A stretch of 64,000 bases of DNA from Trichuris trichiura (lineage: Eukaryota; Nematoda; Enoplea; Trichinellida; Trichuridae). The notes below the pieces were generated by a model. It ran no database searches and was not told where the DNA came from. It saw only the letters and a program-made list of their open reading frames with translations. How positions within the stretch are numbered: the first letter of the stretch is position 1; each line of letters starts with the position of its first letter. The translations under genes were made by a program, and so were the position numbers. The stretch is taken from assembly GCA_037903355.1 (NCBI GenBank), contig JBAJFE010000014.1, forward strand, positions 186,001 through 250,000, in the 5' to 3' direction. Below, piece by piece: positions 23,575-37,600 of the stretch.

Positions 23575-26045
23575 AGATGAGTTAAGAACAGACCGCTCAT
23601 TACTGTACGCGTCAAAATGAAGTATGCAGAAGAGATAAGTCTTATTTATGAGAGTCATTTTTCTTAAGCACGCAATGTACACATGTCACTTGAGATGCTC
23701 GTTAGTCCTCAAAAGCACCCTTACTATATGAGTTCTGCGAAGCGAATGCAGAAGTGATTTACAATTGCGAAAAGTACAACACTTATCGCATTACATAGAA
23801 GAAGTTCAAAATCTGCGTTAGTAACGAACATGCTTACTGCCAACTGGAAGTACTTACGACGCTTTAAAGAATCACCAATTTACATTAAGGGCAACAGAAA
23901 AGGGACATTATGCAGTCACGAGCCCGGCTGAATTGAACAGATGTTAGCGATTCACCTGGAAACGATAATCTCACCTCTTTAGGAAGGCACACTGTACTAA
24001 ATCAAAGTACTTTTAGATGCAAAATTTCGACATAAAGTTTTAAAATTGATGCACCGGCAAGACGCGCTAGATTCGCTTTGCTCTGACAACCGAATGAAAA
24101 ACAGTAAAACGTGAGTAAGCGATTCTTCCTTTAAAACATCGGCAAAGACGCCCTTCATAGGTCATCGAGAAAGTTAAGCATTTCAACGTAAACTTATTTC
24201 ATTACACTGTTTGCGCAAGATTCTGCAATCGTCAAAGCAGATAAAGCTAATGACACATTCCCTTTAACAACGTAAAGCTGCGAAAGTGACGTAGCGTTGA
24301 TAATTATGAGTTGTAGCCAACTGCTTCCATGAATAGTTTGAATAACTAGCCTTCGTGAAAAGGCTAACGCCAAATTTTCTTCTATTACGTTATCATGAGA
24401 ACCACTTAGAACTATAGACACATTTTCACGATTCATGGATTCTCATGTTATGTTCCTTTATAGCGAGAACAAACTCCAGTACCATCCAACAAGCTTTAGC
24501 TGTTGAATCTATTGGACTTGCACGGAAAATCAACAAAGGTATGTACATGCATTAATACTTAACAAATGCCTTAAGAAACGGTGATAAAACTTATATTTGA
24601 TCATATTCAAACCAATGATGCGGAAAAACCACTGTTGAAGCTGTAACAGTGCCGTTATGACCAATTCTCCAGAGAGACCATCTGGAAAAGAATGGTTCCA
24701 TTTTGTCTAGTGAGGTTTTCCCAGTCTTTCTTACAATTAAGTACTGAAACATTTCAAAGAACGTTTTAAAAATAGCTTATCTTTAAAAAGAAAAGTGTTA
24801 GCTATTTTTCGGCACATCTAACAATAGTACATGGGCATCTAACTAACATAAAATAAAACTCTGATAGTTACTGATAGCCATCCTACTTCCATTTATAGAA
24901 GATAAGGCTATCTACTGATGAACGTAAAGTCTAGCGGCATTCTCATCATGTCGGCAACTTTCGTTGGCCCACTAAGATACAATTTAATTCAAGCAAGAAG
25001 AATAGCATAATAGAGAGACTGAAATTAGAGTATCGCGCAGAGGTGATAAGTATTCTGCTGCCACGTTGACAAAATTTTATACGTTTGCTGTTCATCAAAG
25101 ACCCTAACATTTAGAGACTGGTGTTCCTGATAGATGCCTCACGTTAAGCTACGGTTAGCACACAAACAATAATGATACTATAGATCATTTCCAGGTTACT
25201 GAGTTGGTGCACCAAACTTGCATTTCCAGTGGCATAACGCTACTTTTATGTGGAATCTTAGGACCTTAATTTAACTTAAAGAAGCATGAGAAAGAAAACT
25301 TTGCAGTCTTTGCATTGTCATCGTTTGGTAAATTTCTTCATGTTTATCAAACTAGAAAACTGTTACGTTGCGTCAAAGGGTGGCACTTGAGCGCCTTGCA
25401 ACGGATTCGACATTAATCAATTTTCCTGATCTCTGATAATGGAAATACATGCTTCTAAAATGCAAGACCTGCTAAACAACCCGTCTGAGCATGGTATCGT
25501 CACTTTCGCAGTAAATGATAATCTTATTTCAACCTGCATATAATTTCCCGCTGGAACCTTTGCATTTGAAAGGCAAAGAGTACGTACATGTTAGATAGCT
25601 TACACTTAAATATTGCGTGGATAAACATTGGACAGTGCCATCTGATGTGCGGAGTATTATTATACCGTCAGTTTCACGTAATTAGTTGCATGATTAGGTA
25701 CACCTAACTGATAAATACAAATAAGCCCAGATAAAAACATTTAGCTTTAAAATTGTTTGCCGCGGGGAATTGTCAACAACGTTTTTTTAAGTCCAACCCA
25801 GAGTTTCAACGTAAACTATGTGTTACTATTTCGAGTATCCACGTTCTCTACGGAAGACGTTCTGGCGTGTCAAAGGCAGCTGGCTGAACTGGTTCTCGTC
25901 TATAGTGCTCGCTGCCAATGCTTTTGTCGCCCTGCGTTCAAGGGTTAATCTTTTAAAAAATTTCAAGTGAAACAAACAGTTCCACATGAAACTTACTAAG
26001 CGCAATAGCGGCATTATCAAACTTTTAACCATTGTAATTTGTATT
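23575..26045. other. Gene-poor region
   Basis: No gene recognised. An 80-codon minus-strand frame at 24194-24436 is hydrophobic and without similarity. Confidence 0.35.
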
Positions 26046-26106
26046 TTAATAATTTGATGAATGAATAAAGGAGCCTCGGCTCCTTTATCCATTAATCGAA
26101 TTATTA
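26046..26106. repeat. Imperfect palindrome
   Basis: Arms of about 29 bp around ATAAAGGAGCC-TC-GGCTCCTTTAT, the central 11 bp pairing perfectly. No association with a gene is seen. Confidence 0.6.
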
Positions 26107-29100
26107 AAGCACGACTTACTAATCATTCAAAGTATGGTTACATTGCTGATGGAAGGACGTCAAACAGTCTACGATAGAAATAGTACTGGTAAAATAGGAG
26201 CGATATCGGTCCACGGTAACTGCTTTTGTCCTTTTGACGTAATGCCTGTTAATTAAATCACACAAATGCCCTACCAGCGAATGAATTAGCAAATTGCTAT
26301 AAAAGGTAAGGGGGCAAGAATGTCATAAGCTTCAGAATTGGTCTAGTTCCTCCGTTACCATTGATAGAAAGAATGTTAGGAAGGACCTCCCTAGTATTGC
26401 CGACGACGGAACAAGAGCCGCTGAGAATCACACAACAACCTGTCTCACTCCTTCTCTAACAATTTGCACACCCATTCGCTCGTAGGGAATTTGTGTGGTT
26501 TAATTACTGACATCCATGGCAAAACAAGAAAAGTCACGACCTAAGACCAATACAAATATTTCGCCTTCCGTTGAAAAGACAATCTGTGTTTAGCAATTAT
26601 AGCCATGTCAGAACTTTCGTAATATAGCAGAACATCAACTAACCAGGTATTCAATTATATAGATCAGTACGGATGCCGAAAATTTTAAACTTTATAAAAG
26701 TGTTGAAAACTTGAACTAAAACAGTGTTGCCATTGATAGGTGATGCTTTTTACACCCTTGTGCGAAATGTCTCAACAGAATTGACGAACTTGTAGCAGTG
26801 AAATTCTTCACACCCTACGTTGCCTCGCAGGTGAAGCTGTTGGAATAAAATATAATTAAAAATCTGAAACGCATCGTTGAAACCAACTGCTCCTTCAACC
26901 TTTACTGTTAAATAATAACAACGCAACACAGAATAAATGTTTATAAGAAAAAAGACTCAGAAGGACTGTTACTGCATGGAATTTAGAATTTTATAACGCA
27001 CTCAACATCGTGCAGCTCATAAAATAAATCTATCAGCGGAAGAGCGAGCGAACGTTTAGGCAGAATTAATTTTCATGGAAATACAGTTGAGACTGAAGAC
27101 TTTAAGACTTTGACAGCTTTTTCAATATGGAATGGGTGAATGCAACAATTCTAATATGAAAATTTGGGTATTTTGTGATATTGAAAATCTGAGATCTCAA
27201 CGTTAATGGACGATGAAACTGTTCAGTGACTATATAAAAGTAAAAGAGAAACCTGAACAAAAAGTTAGAAAATGTGCGTACCCGCCGTATGTTAAGGTCT
27301 TCCAGTGCGTGGAAATTGTTTCAGGGTGATTTGAAAGGTAAAATGAACGCGATTCAAAAAACTCATTGTGGTTGAAGTGTATTGGTGGGTAAGTGACTAA
27401 GCAACCAAGAAGTGTTAACAGTTAGCAGCTTTGATACAAACGCGTATAATGACTTTCTTAGCAAGTGTAAGTCTTTGGAGTAAATCCAACTGTTATACCT
27501 GGCGTATATTTAAAAATGAAGCTTACGGTGAATGAGGTAAAAAAAGGAAAAGCAATAGAAATATTCAGTTGTCCAAACAACTCTCAGTCTCATTTAGTCC
27601 AGAAAGTCAATGTTCTGCCGTAATTAATTTCTTTGTTCATGGTTTCATATTCGGTGAAATTATGTATCCAATTTCAATGAAATAATATGTGTTCGCTCTG
27701 ACTGTGAATGCTAACATCTCATGATAAACAAAGAGATAAATTAAACTTGAAATGCACTTTAAGCCCACTTACACATCTGGAAGACAGAAATTTTTTCCGT
27801 TGCTCAAAATCATTACTGATCGCAATTAATCACGTGAATTGGCCTAAATGAGATGTCATATACTGATTACTCTGAACAGAGAGGCCGACAGAGTATTCTT
27901 TAACCTAACGCAGTACGGCTCAGTTTTTCTGAATGGCAAGCATCGCGGCTGGTTGTTCCTAACGGTCAAAAGATGACGTTGTCACAGGCGGTCGATTATG
28001 AGAGTTTTACGATTACTCACAAGCGAACCTGTTTACGTAGGAGACTCGGCGATTAGGATGGCTTACATGGCTTAAGCTGCAAGCCTACGTCACTTGCAAT
28101 TGTACCCAATACCATTTGAGTGTACTTCTCGCCAAAAATTGGCTTTCCAAACTCACCTCATCCCATGAAGGTTTCTCGCTGTTGAACAGGCGTATCGCTT
28201 TTACATTTTAGCTTGCACAGTACTGACATTGGAAGCGCTATTCAGCGACAGCAGTGTTCGCCATGAAAGTCATAATAGGTTACCGTAAGCTTAAAGAAAC
28301 TCCCTCCAAAGAAGCACGGAAATGACAGGCGCGTTAGTTCATGCATAAGTAATTTTTGTTACGAAAGCCTATGACAGTTTCTCGTTGAGCAAATGGCGCA
28401 AATAAAAGCAAAGTATCTAAAACGGACTTCTGGCATTTTAACTAAACTGGACGGTTGAAAAGAAAGTGAACTTTACGATTCATTAGGCCTGAAAAGAAAC
28501 GCTGCTCTTGAACTATGCATGTAGCAAAATAGGCAATAAGAACTTAAAAACCAAAGGAAAATGACCTACAGGTATGCTTTATGCTTACTGAGCTTCAACT
28601 GAGTATAGGAATAACTACGCGCTAAATTGAGGTAGTCAGTCGGTGTTCTTCTACAGCAGCCGATCTCGAAAGACAACGATGGACTGATAAAAATGGACAA
28701 TCAACAAACTTCAACAAGCTCAATTTAGGCTGTCCAAAGGATCTAAGGAGGGTTAAGGCAACAAAATGGTGAGTACACTGAAGGTCTCCCTTAAGGTTAA
28801 AGCGCTGGCTGCGACCTGCCACATAATAGCTTCTAGGAAACAAATAACCCCGCACGTTTTAAAAAAGCTTTCCAGTATGCAAAACAGTCAATTCTGTCGA
28901 AAGTGTTAATTGGTTACTACAGTTGGCATGCGTAGTTAAATATGCTAATGGAATTTTTTTGGCAAATAGCTTTGCAGAGCTGTTGATCAAGAAGGCAGCG
29001 GAAAATTGCACTTTATTATAATACAATACAGACGCGTGAACGCACTGCTAACGTAGCATGAAATGACTCCTTTTCTTGGGTAACGCTTCCCTGAAAGCCA

Positions 29101-29640
29101 TGAATAGGTTCGGCAATTAGAGCGGGAGATTTGTGCAAAAACTAGTTTCCCCTATTGAAAATAATTCATTACTTTCTGCTATAAACGCGGTATAAGCTAA
29201 CAGTGAAATCGATAAAAGTGATTTATAGCAAATGGAGGGTACTTAAAATTGCAGCAGCGAACAATTGATGAGTTTTAAAATTCAAAAAAACTTGCACATC
29301 GGCTAATGCATGTGCATAATTAACTTAGAAAATTATATAATTTTAAATAACAAGTGTAAGTAAAACGTCCATCACGTAGGAGTTTTACTTGCTGAATAAA
29401 CAAACTCTTATAAGCGGGAAAATATTTTGAAAACAAATACATGCAAGGTTTACCAAAAACTTTAATCAATGCGGAGAAATACATTGTTGGATTGAGTAGT
29501 TTAATTGGCTATCTTAACGCGTCAAGCCACTTGCATATCACACAGGTTCAACTGCCATAAGTTAGCAGTCAAAATAAGCGATCCAGTTATCCAGCTCGCC
29601 ATTCAACTATAATATGCCGAAATTTCTGGCTTGTCGTCGT
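26107..29640. other. Gene-poor, AT-rich region
   Basis: No intact gene is recognised. A plus-strand stretch at about 28650-28760 (TAADLERQRW in frame) is faintly reminiscent of LINE C-terminal sequence but too weak to call. A 27-bp block (AATGCCCTACCA.CGAATGA) near 26265 recurs near 48908. Confidence 0.35.
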
Positions 29641-29652
29641 CACTCGTTACCA

Positions 29653-29812
29653 GCGGTGAAATAATGAGGCTCTCTTTATTTCACCGCTGAAAACGGGTGA
29701 CCATGAAAGCCTGAAAGCTTCAGTTTTGTTAGAACTGAATGGTGTACGGGATAACCATATAATAAAACGTTCTATCATGAAAACCTATGCCCTACTTAAG
29801 ACGTTATGTCTT
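29653..29812. repeat. Dispersed repeat copy with terminal hairpin
   Basis: CAGCGGTGAAATA at 29653 pairs with TATTTCACCGCTG ending at 29691. It is followed by GAAAACGGGT and GAAAGCTTC blocks and by ATAATAAAACGTTCTATCAT (29758-29777), which aligns with the foldback at 1220-1319. This copy links the two motif groups into one repeat family. Confidence 0.6.
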
Positions 29813-31692
29813 AAAAATAAGATATAAAAACTTCGTCATTTACATTCTTGTGAGAACGACTGACTCGAATTTTTGCTTGTAGAAAGTTCACGCTTACTAG
29901 ACGCTTCGGTTGCTCGTAAAAGAAATAAGACAGTTCAGAATGACGACGGCATTTAGCATTACTGCTAACCCACGTTTAAGAAGGAAAATGTTTCCATACG
30001 TTCAGCTTATTGTCAGAACTGACATAAAAATATGACGCTGACATAACGGAAGCAAAAAGTGCAAAACGTGCATTTCCGTCCTGTCTGCACTACAAAGAAT
30101 AAAGCGCAATGACCACATGGAACTGTTTGTCACTTACTCCATCATCTCCCAGCCTACTGCTCTTTTCAATACATAACCAACTCCACCGCTTGTCTAATTA
30201 ATTTACGCACAAAATCGGGCAACCCCACCGCCTGCACGATATCCTAGTCTTTCCAAGGGACGTAAGCTTCGCCATGGTTTGGTCCATCTCCCAATACTGG
30301 GGTTGAAACCGCATGACCACTCAACTTCAAACGTTAGCTGCTGAATAAAGAATCAAAACTCAGTCAGCTTGACCATAAAACTTCCTTTAAGAGTTATAGG
30401 GTGGCTATTCCAAACTATATATCAGAATAAATGACCACCATGCTGCTTGGTGAAACCGCTGAAAGACGGCCATATTTTGCTCGCATGGACGATTGCGATT
30501 GCGTGGAGCATACGCAATTGATACGCGTGACAACTCTTCCCCTGAACGCTGTTTCCTGCAATGTTTCATCCAGTTCATTAACTATACTTGTTGCAACTTG
30601 AAATTTTTATTTTCCTCCCATCATCTAAACGTTGGCGAATGGCCAAAAAGGTCATCAAACGAGAAAGTATTGTTAACAACAGGAAGGGGTCTTGTATAGC
30701 CTCATTTTGAAAATAATAGCTCGCCCAATAAATATTCCAAAATGCCTAGCGGTTACCCCTTAGGAAGAAGCATCAGAAAGCAGTTCACTCGTGATTCGCT
30801 GCCAGCTACCCAATTCCTTAGTTTTGGCGCTTTTGCAGCTGACCCGCGCCCACCGTTGCAGACAACATTCAGACTTCACGTGACGTCTAAAAACTTGCCA
30901 AACACGACCTTGGTAACCAACGAATTCCAGTCGTTCGTACGTACGACTTCGCAAATTATTTTGGCTGCCGAAAGTTTGTGCTCAAGCGAAAAGTGGAACA
31001 TTAAGATAACATTAACGGTTGCGGAAAAATTTTCGGCCACGTTGAACGGCAGGTTCAATTTTCTAAGGTAAGATTGCGGCATGACAGTTTATTCTATTGA
31101 TACATGTTTCCTCCCGTCTTAAGTTAATACGTTCAAAAGCCGCGTTTTGCTCAACGATGAACAGAATTCGCTGTTTGTCGTGCGTGCTGCTTCATCTATT
31201 CATGGAATGCTTTGTGTTGGACACTCAATCAGCCCGCAGACTCTATATTACAAAAAAATATTGTTTTACCTGAGCACCTTTTCGATACGTAAATTTTTTC
31301 ATAGAAACGTTCAGCAAAACTAGTATCTCAAATAGTGATATCTGTGATAATCAAAACATGCGTGAATTGTGCTTTCTGTCTGTTTGGAAACTTAGGACTG
31401 ATGCTAAAAGTTAACTTAGTGTCATATGCAAGCCTGCACCAAGCAGGACAATCAAAGCATTACTCTTTCAACTGGCCCGTCCAGAAATTCAAAGCACAGT
31501 ATCTATAAATCTATAGTCCATCAAAGTCTGCCCTACTTGAGAGCACTACTGCTCTGGACTGCAGTAGTCTCATTTAAAGTTCATAAATCAGAATCAAGTG
31601 TCCTACAGAATCATTATAATATGCCGTAAACCTTGTGAATTTCAGGCAGTCGAGAAACCAGTAAAGGATATAAAATAGTTTACCTGTAGAAA
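29813..31692. other. Region upstream of the cotransporter
   Basis: A 109-codon frame at 30742-31071 runs up to a consensus splice donor (CTAAG|GTAAGA at 31068) and could be an upstream exon, but it has no recognised similarity and no confirmed partner. Other frames here are short. Confidence 0.3.
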
Positions 31693-34600
31693 ATGTCTAC
31701 AAATTTGGAAGACCTAGCTGACACGTCGAAAGCGGATGTGGAGAAAGAAAAAGGAAATATTCCAAAAAAGGCGTTATTCAGCATAGAGCCACAGCAAGCA
31801 ACGCAGAGCTCTCAGATAAAAAGGAAATTAAAGTTGCGGAATCGTAGCGCATCAGAATCATCCGTAGCCCAAACGTTCAAGGATGAAAGTAGCTCTGAAA
31901 CTCAACAAACGCTTGCGATGGCGTCGGTGGAGCCTTCTCCCCACGCGGATAACTACGCAAACGAAACGGAAACTACGGCCAGCATACCGACCTTGCGAAC
32001 GCGACCAAGCCTCACGATGCTTCACTCTGACTCAATGGTGCACATTGACATGGGACCTCAAGCAAAGGTTGGAAACGTAATCTACGATTTTTGACAGCAT
32101 ATTAATTGTTACCCAAATAACAACATTGTTCAATCCTATAAAACGAAAAGGCTTCAAAATCTCTGAACGGCGATCAACGATTCCCTCTTTGTTTTACTGC
32201 GACAATTCGCCTTAAGTAGGAAAGGTTAGCCATGCACTGTGCATACATGAACAGCAAGTCAGGTCAAATTTTGTAGTCTTAAATTTCCTCTGGTTAAGAC
32301 AACCTGCTGCAAACGTGTATTGAGGTCTCGATTGAATTCGACTCAACATTTTAGAACGATGACAATCGCGACGACAGTTTCGGTTCCGCCGACCAAAACA
32401 GAACAGAAAAGAAAGTTAAACCGCATGTCAAACTTGGATGGATAGAAGGCGTGCTTGTATGAGAAAAAGATATGAAAAAAGAAATTGCGTAAAGTTAGTA
32501 GACTTCTTTTTCAGATTAGAAGCTCATTGAGCGTGTTTGGTGTTATATTCTACTTACGGCTCACATGGATTCAAGCTCAAGCTGGCATTGCCCTAGCAAG
32601 TGTCATTGTCATTGTAAGCTCTTTGGTTGGTCTCTTAACAGGAATATCATTATCTGCGATTTGTACAAACGGAAGAGTGCAAAGCGGTATGTATTCAGTT
32701 CACAAAACATTTTTAGCCTTTGGTGAATTAGATAACACCTTATTAGCTTTTTAACTGCAGAAGTTAATACATTTGTCGCAGAACTGAAGTTTGTTGTAAA
32801 AAAAGACGGCTGAACTTAATATTTTTACAGCTAACAATAACCAGTCGCCTAAGATAGCAATATCATTTTTGCTCAGCTGCTTTACCAAGCTGAGTTGTGA
32901 AGATGCCTTAAGCAGGGATTTTACCTAATATTTGTCTGGCGCTTCCTATTACCTTCACATGCATTGGCAATATTGCATGTTAACTCCACAGCCTAAAAAC
33001 AAATTATGCAGACACAAACCTATATCCTTAGCGCAAAATAAACTTCTATCAATCAAAATCAGCTACTTCATTACTTTATTGCAAATACTTTCTACCTTAG
33101 GCGGTGTTTACTATATAATTTCAAGGACACTGGGTGCCGAATTCGGAGGAAGCATTGGAATAATATTTTCTCTTGGCAATGTGACCGCAGCTGCGATAAC
33201 GGTACTTGGGTTTGCCGAAACCATCGTTTCTTTAATGCAGGTAAGAGCAAGTGTAATGATTTAAGAAGAGAGTAAACTCTATGACAATAGGGATTCGCTG
33301 TCGAAATTGTTGACGGCGCAACAATGGACATCCGTATAATAGGATGGATAACGGCTACCGTACTGCTCGTTATTGTTTTCACCGGCGTTAGTTTTGAAGC
33401 GAAGGCGCAACTCATCCTGATGGTTATTCTGTTGGCCTCCGTGACTAACTACTACGTGGGCACCTTTCTGGAACCAAGCATAGAAGCTCGAGCAAAGGGT
33501 ATTGTCGGTTATGATGCTGAAACGATGAAAAACAACTTCCTGCCCGACTGGAGGGGTGAAGATTTTTTCTCCGTGTTAGCCATCTACTTTCCCGCAGTGG
33601 CTGGTTTCATGACTGGAGCGAATATATCAGGAGATCTGAAAAATCCAGAAACCGCCATTCCAAAGGGAACATTGCTTTCCATTGTCATCACAAGTAGCAT
33701 ATACCTAAGCGTCATGTGGATGACAGGAGCGAGCTCGCTCAGGTAACGCTGCCCTAAGTATAAATATTAGTCAATCGAAACAGAAAAGAAGTCTTTGAAG
33801 AAAAATGACCAATGTTCAGGTCACTAGGCATTGAATGAAATCACAGCTAACAACAATGGCTCAGCGAAAACCTGAGTTGCCTATTAAACTAATTCACCTG
33901 CGTTATCATTAAATAAGAAACAGTTAATATCCTACGATCAGTCGAATGCTAGTGAGACAAAAAATCAGTTATAGTTAAGAAAAGAGAACTATTTGTTCAT
34001 AGAAAGTTAAAACTTAAGCTGTTACAAATTAACCGAAGGCAATATATGCTCCTCTGTTTCGCTGTCTAATGTTTATTCAACCTTGAAATCATTCACACCT
34101 AGATTATTAAAATATGTCCTTGTCTATCACACGTTATTCATGTTGGATTAATTTTTTAAATAACGGAAATGTTTTAACGCAGTTTTCACATTGAAGTTCA
34201 GGAAGAGCTAAGTACGCTTGATACAGGACCCGATGACATCCTAGGCGCAGCCGAAGCTTTAACAGCAAAACGTTATTCAACTAGATGCATTCCATAAGAT
34301 GTCAAAATTTTCGAAAAGGATGCATGCAATTTCAGAGACGCATCCGGCTCAATTGAAGATCTACAGGCGGGAACGCTAACGGAGTGTGCAAAAAACTTCA
34401 CTTGCATGTATGGTACCCACAATAATTACCAGGTAAGCTTTAAGAATTGATATACTGATAGAGGACAGTATGGAACGTAAAAATAATTGCAGCTGCGTGG
34501 GTTCTTATTAATACTATATGCTGCAGATATTCATCTAGCATTGCTTTTTCATCCTTTTATAAGTCAATGCATTTGACGCTGGATTGAAGTGACTGCAATT

Positions 34601-37600
34601 TAGACGCTCGAGCTGGAAGGCGCTTGGGGACCGCTAGTAACCGCAGGGATCTTTGCTGCAAGTCTCAGTTCCGCCCTGGGAGCAATGGTGTCAGGACCAA
34701 AGCTCTTCCAGGTAATAACTCCACTGACATTCTACTCCCTCTACTGGTAGTCATGATTGCAGGCAATAGCGAAAGACAGACTATTCCCAAAACTGGATTT
34801 CTTTGAAGTAGGCTATGGCCAAAACCACGAACCGAGGCGAGCAATCATTTTTACGTTTATCTTGACCATGGCACTTGTCGGCATCGGTAAGAAGTGCGAA
34901 TGTTCTACATTAGAATGCCAGATTTATTTTTTCCAAGTTTGCCGCCAATTTCTGCCCTGTTTTTTTCCCTTGCAGGCGATATTAACGCAATTGCTCCTAT
35001 GATCAGCAATTTTTTCATGGCAACTTATGCACTCATTAATTATGCCTGTTTTGACGCATCATTCTCGCAAGCACCTGGCTTTCGGCCATCGTTTAAATTT
35101 TACAACAAATGGATATCGCTGCTTGGTGCAGCAATTTGTTTTGCTCTCATGTTCTTGATCAACTGGTGGGCTGCGCTCATTACAACCGCCTTTGCCATTA
35201 CCTTATACGTGTACTTGCTTAGAAGAAAACCAGGTAGGAAAGCATTTTGTCGCGCATCACTTACACTGACAAGTTTGCACAAATTGATCCCACATTGCAA
35301 AGTGTTTCACAGCTTCAAAGACTTTGTCAACATATTCACACAGTTAGCATTACCTTAATTTGTAGCTGAATCGTACAATCTCATGTTTTCTAGGTCTCTT
35401 CTTTACTATTATCCCCAGTTTGAAGTCAAACATGAGTGAGACCAAACCTTGTGTTAATATCTAAGGAGTAGACTTCATTTTACCGATTGAAGAGAGACGA
35501 AATTCGCAGAGCGGACATGCTAATATTACTTAGATGACCTCAGCACAATCGCCTTCTCGTTTCGTCTCTGAAAAACGTATTTGCATTTCAGATGTTAACT
35601 GGGGATCTAGTTTGGAAGCAAATTCATACTTGAGCTCATTACGGCGCCTTTTGAAACTCCAGTTCACAAGAGAACATGTGAAAACGTATCGGCCACAAAT
35701 TTTACTACTTACCGGAAGTCCAATTAGACGACCAGAATTGGTCGACTTCGCATCTAACATAACGAAGAATTCTTGCCTCCTAGTTTGTGGGCACGTTATC
35801 TTGGTAAGTCTTGGCTTAAAAAGAACAACAAAACTAGAAGTTCTGAAAAGAGGCTAACTCTAAGCGTAATAGAAGGACAACAGCATAATAACCTTTTTGC
35901 TAAGTCAGGGTTACAATTGAAGTAGCCGAAAAGCAGTACATTACACCCTTTGCCACACTCGCAAATATTCTTAGGACAGTTTAAAGAGATGCTCAAGTCT
36001 CAGTTTAGAGTTTTTACCGATGATCTGCGGCTGTCATGACAATCAAAGCGGTCACAAGCCAGTTTGATTCAACCATTTAAGGGCACTGCAAGCGAGCAAA
36101 TGCTGGAGATGGTCGAACGCTATACAAAGCATATGATTGTATGGCTAAAAGCAAGAAGAATATATGCATTTTATTCCCCGGTTGTGGCGCCAACTGTTAC
36201 GGAAGGTGTCCAGTATTTGCTACAAATGTCCGGAATCAGCGGGCTAAAACCAAATATTCTGTTCCTGGGTTACAAGGGAAATTGGACCGAAGCAACTGAA
36301 AAGGAAATACAAGAATATTTCCAAATTATACAGTATTGCCAAGTGATTTTCCAGGTGCAGAGCATAACCGTCTTTTCCTTTATTTAGTTATGGGTTCGAC
36401 CACGGAAAAGGGCTGGCAATTCTCCGCCTGCCTAAAGGATTCGATATATCGTCGATGCTGTATGAATCTAACTTCAGCGACTCATTGACAGATGGTCTGT
36501 CCGCACCAGAACAGTATGCGCAGCGTTACGCAGTCAGCAGAGACGACAGGGTTAGCCCGTTGAGAACAACAGCGTCAATGGACAGCGTTTTTACGGACTC
36601 AGTCGGTCTATATGCCTACGAGAATCCGCGATTCAAAAACAGCAGACTGGATCTAAACTCAGAAGTAGGTTATGCACCATTCAGAGGTTATGCCAGAATT
36701 ACAGAATGCACAGGATTCATAGCTGGGATATAAGCACGACTAAGACCTATTTACAGCATGTCGGAATTTCCAGTGACGCACTGCTAGAGAATGATTTTCA
36801 TTTTTATCAGTAATTTTCTGCTCGCCAAACCTAAACAGCTTTCAAAATGAAAATAACTGCCTGAAACTTGTTGACTGAGTTTTTGAGGTCTGCCCAATGT
36901 GAACAAGGGAGACTAAGTAACGCATGCAGATATCGAATAAATGCTTGCTTCAAGCTAACGTTAAATTCTTAGACAAGTATACTATAACGGTGAAGACGCT
37001 CCGTTAAGCAAAATGGTTACATGGCGCGGTCAGAAGCTGAGAGAGTCAGTATGTCTTCATTGTGCGGCTGCTGCTCATTTGAATCTATTTAACTTATGAC
37101 AATGAAATGCTTGTATACATCATATTAATACTGTATCAAAACTTTCGGCACTACATTTTTCAGAAAACTAGCATCGATATTCCCAGTCTTGGAACTGTCG
37201 GCACTGAGCAGAATGGTCTGGACAGCGTGTTCAACGACCGAAAACACAGAAATTCAAACATGAAAATAATAATGAACGACAGTGAGATTGAATCATCCAT
37301 CGACGCAGCATCGATACGCGATTTGAACTTCGAAATGGTAACAAGCAGTACCCATGCGGCGCTTAAAGGAAGAAAAAAGAAAAGTATAATGAGTAAAGTG
37401 ATCAAGCACGACAGACGCAGAAAGTCGGCCGGCACTCAGCAGCTAAACGTGTTTAAAAAGAAGATCAAGAAAGCCGTCATTGACGTTTGGTGGCTTTACG
37501 ATGATGGTGGTAAGTAAAGTTTTGAATTTCCAGTGAATCCTTACAAAACAATATTTGGCAATCAAAGGCATACTATTGCAAGACTTCTAGCTCTAAGGTT

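Noticed and set aside
28622..28855. LINE-like remnant (TAADLERQRW on the plus strand)
   Set aside because: The match is a single short motif and too weak for a feature.
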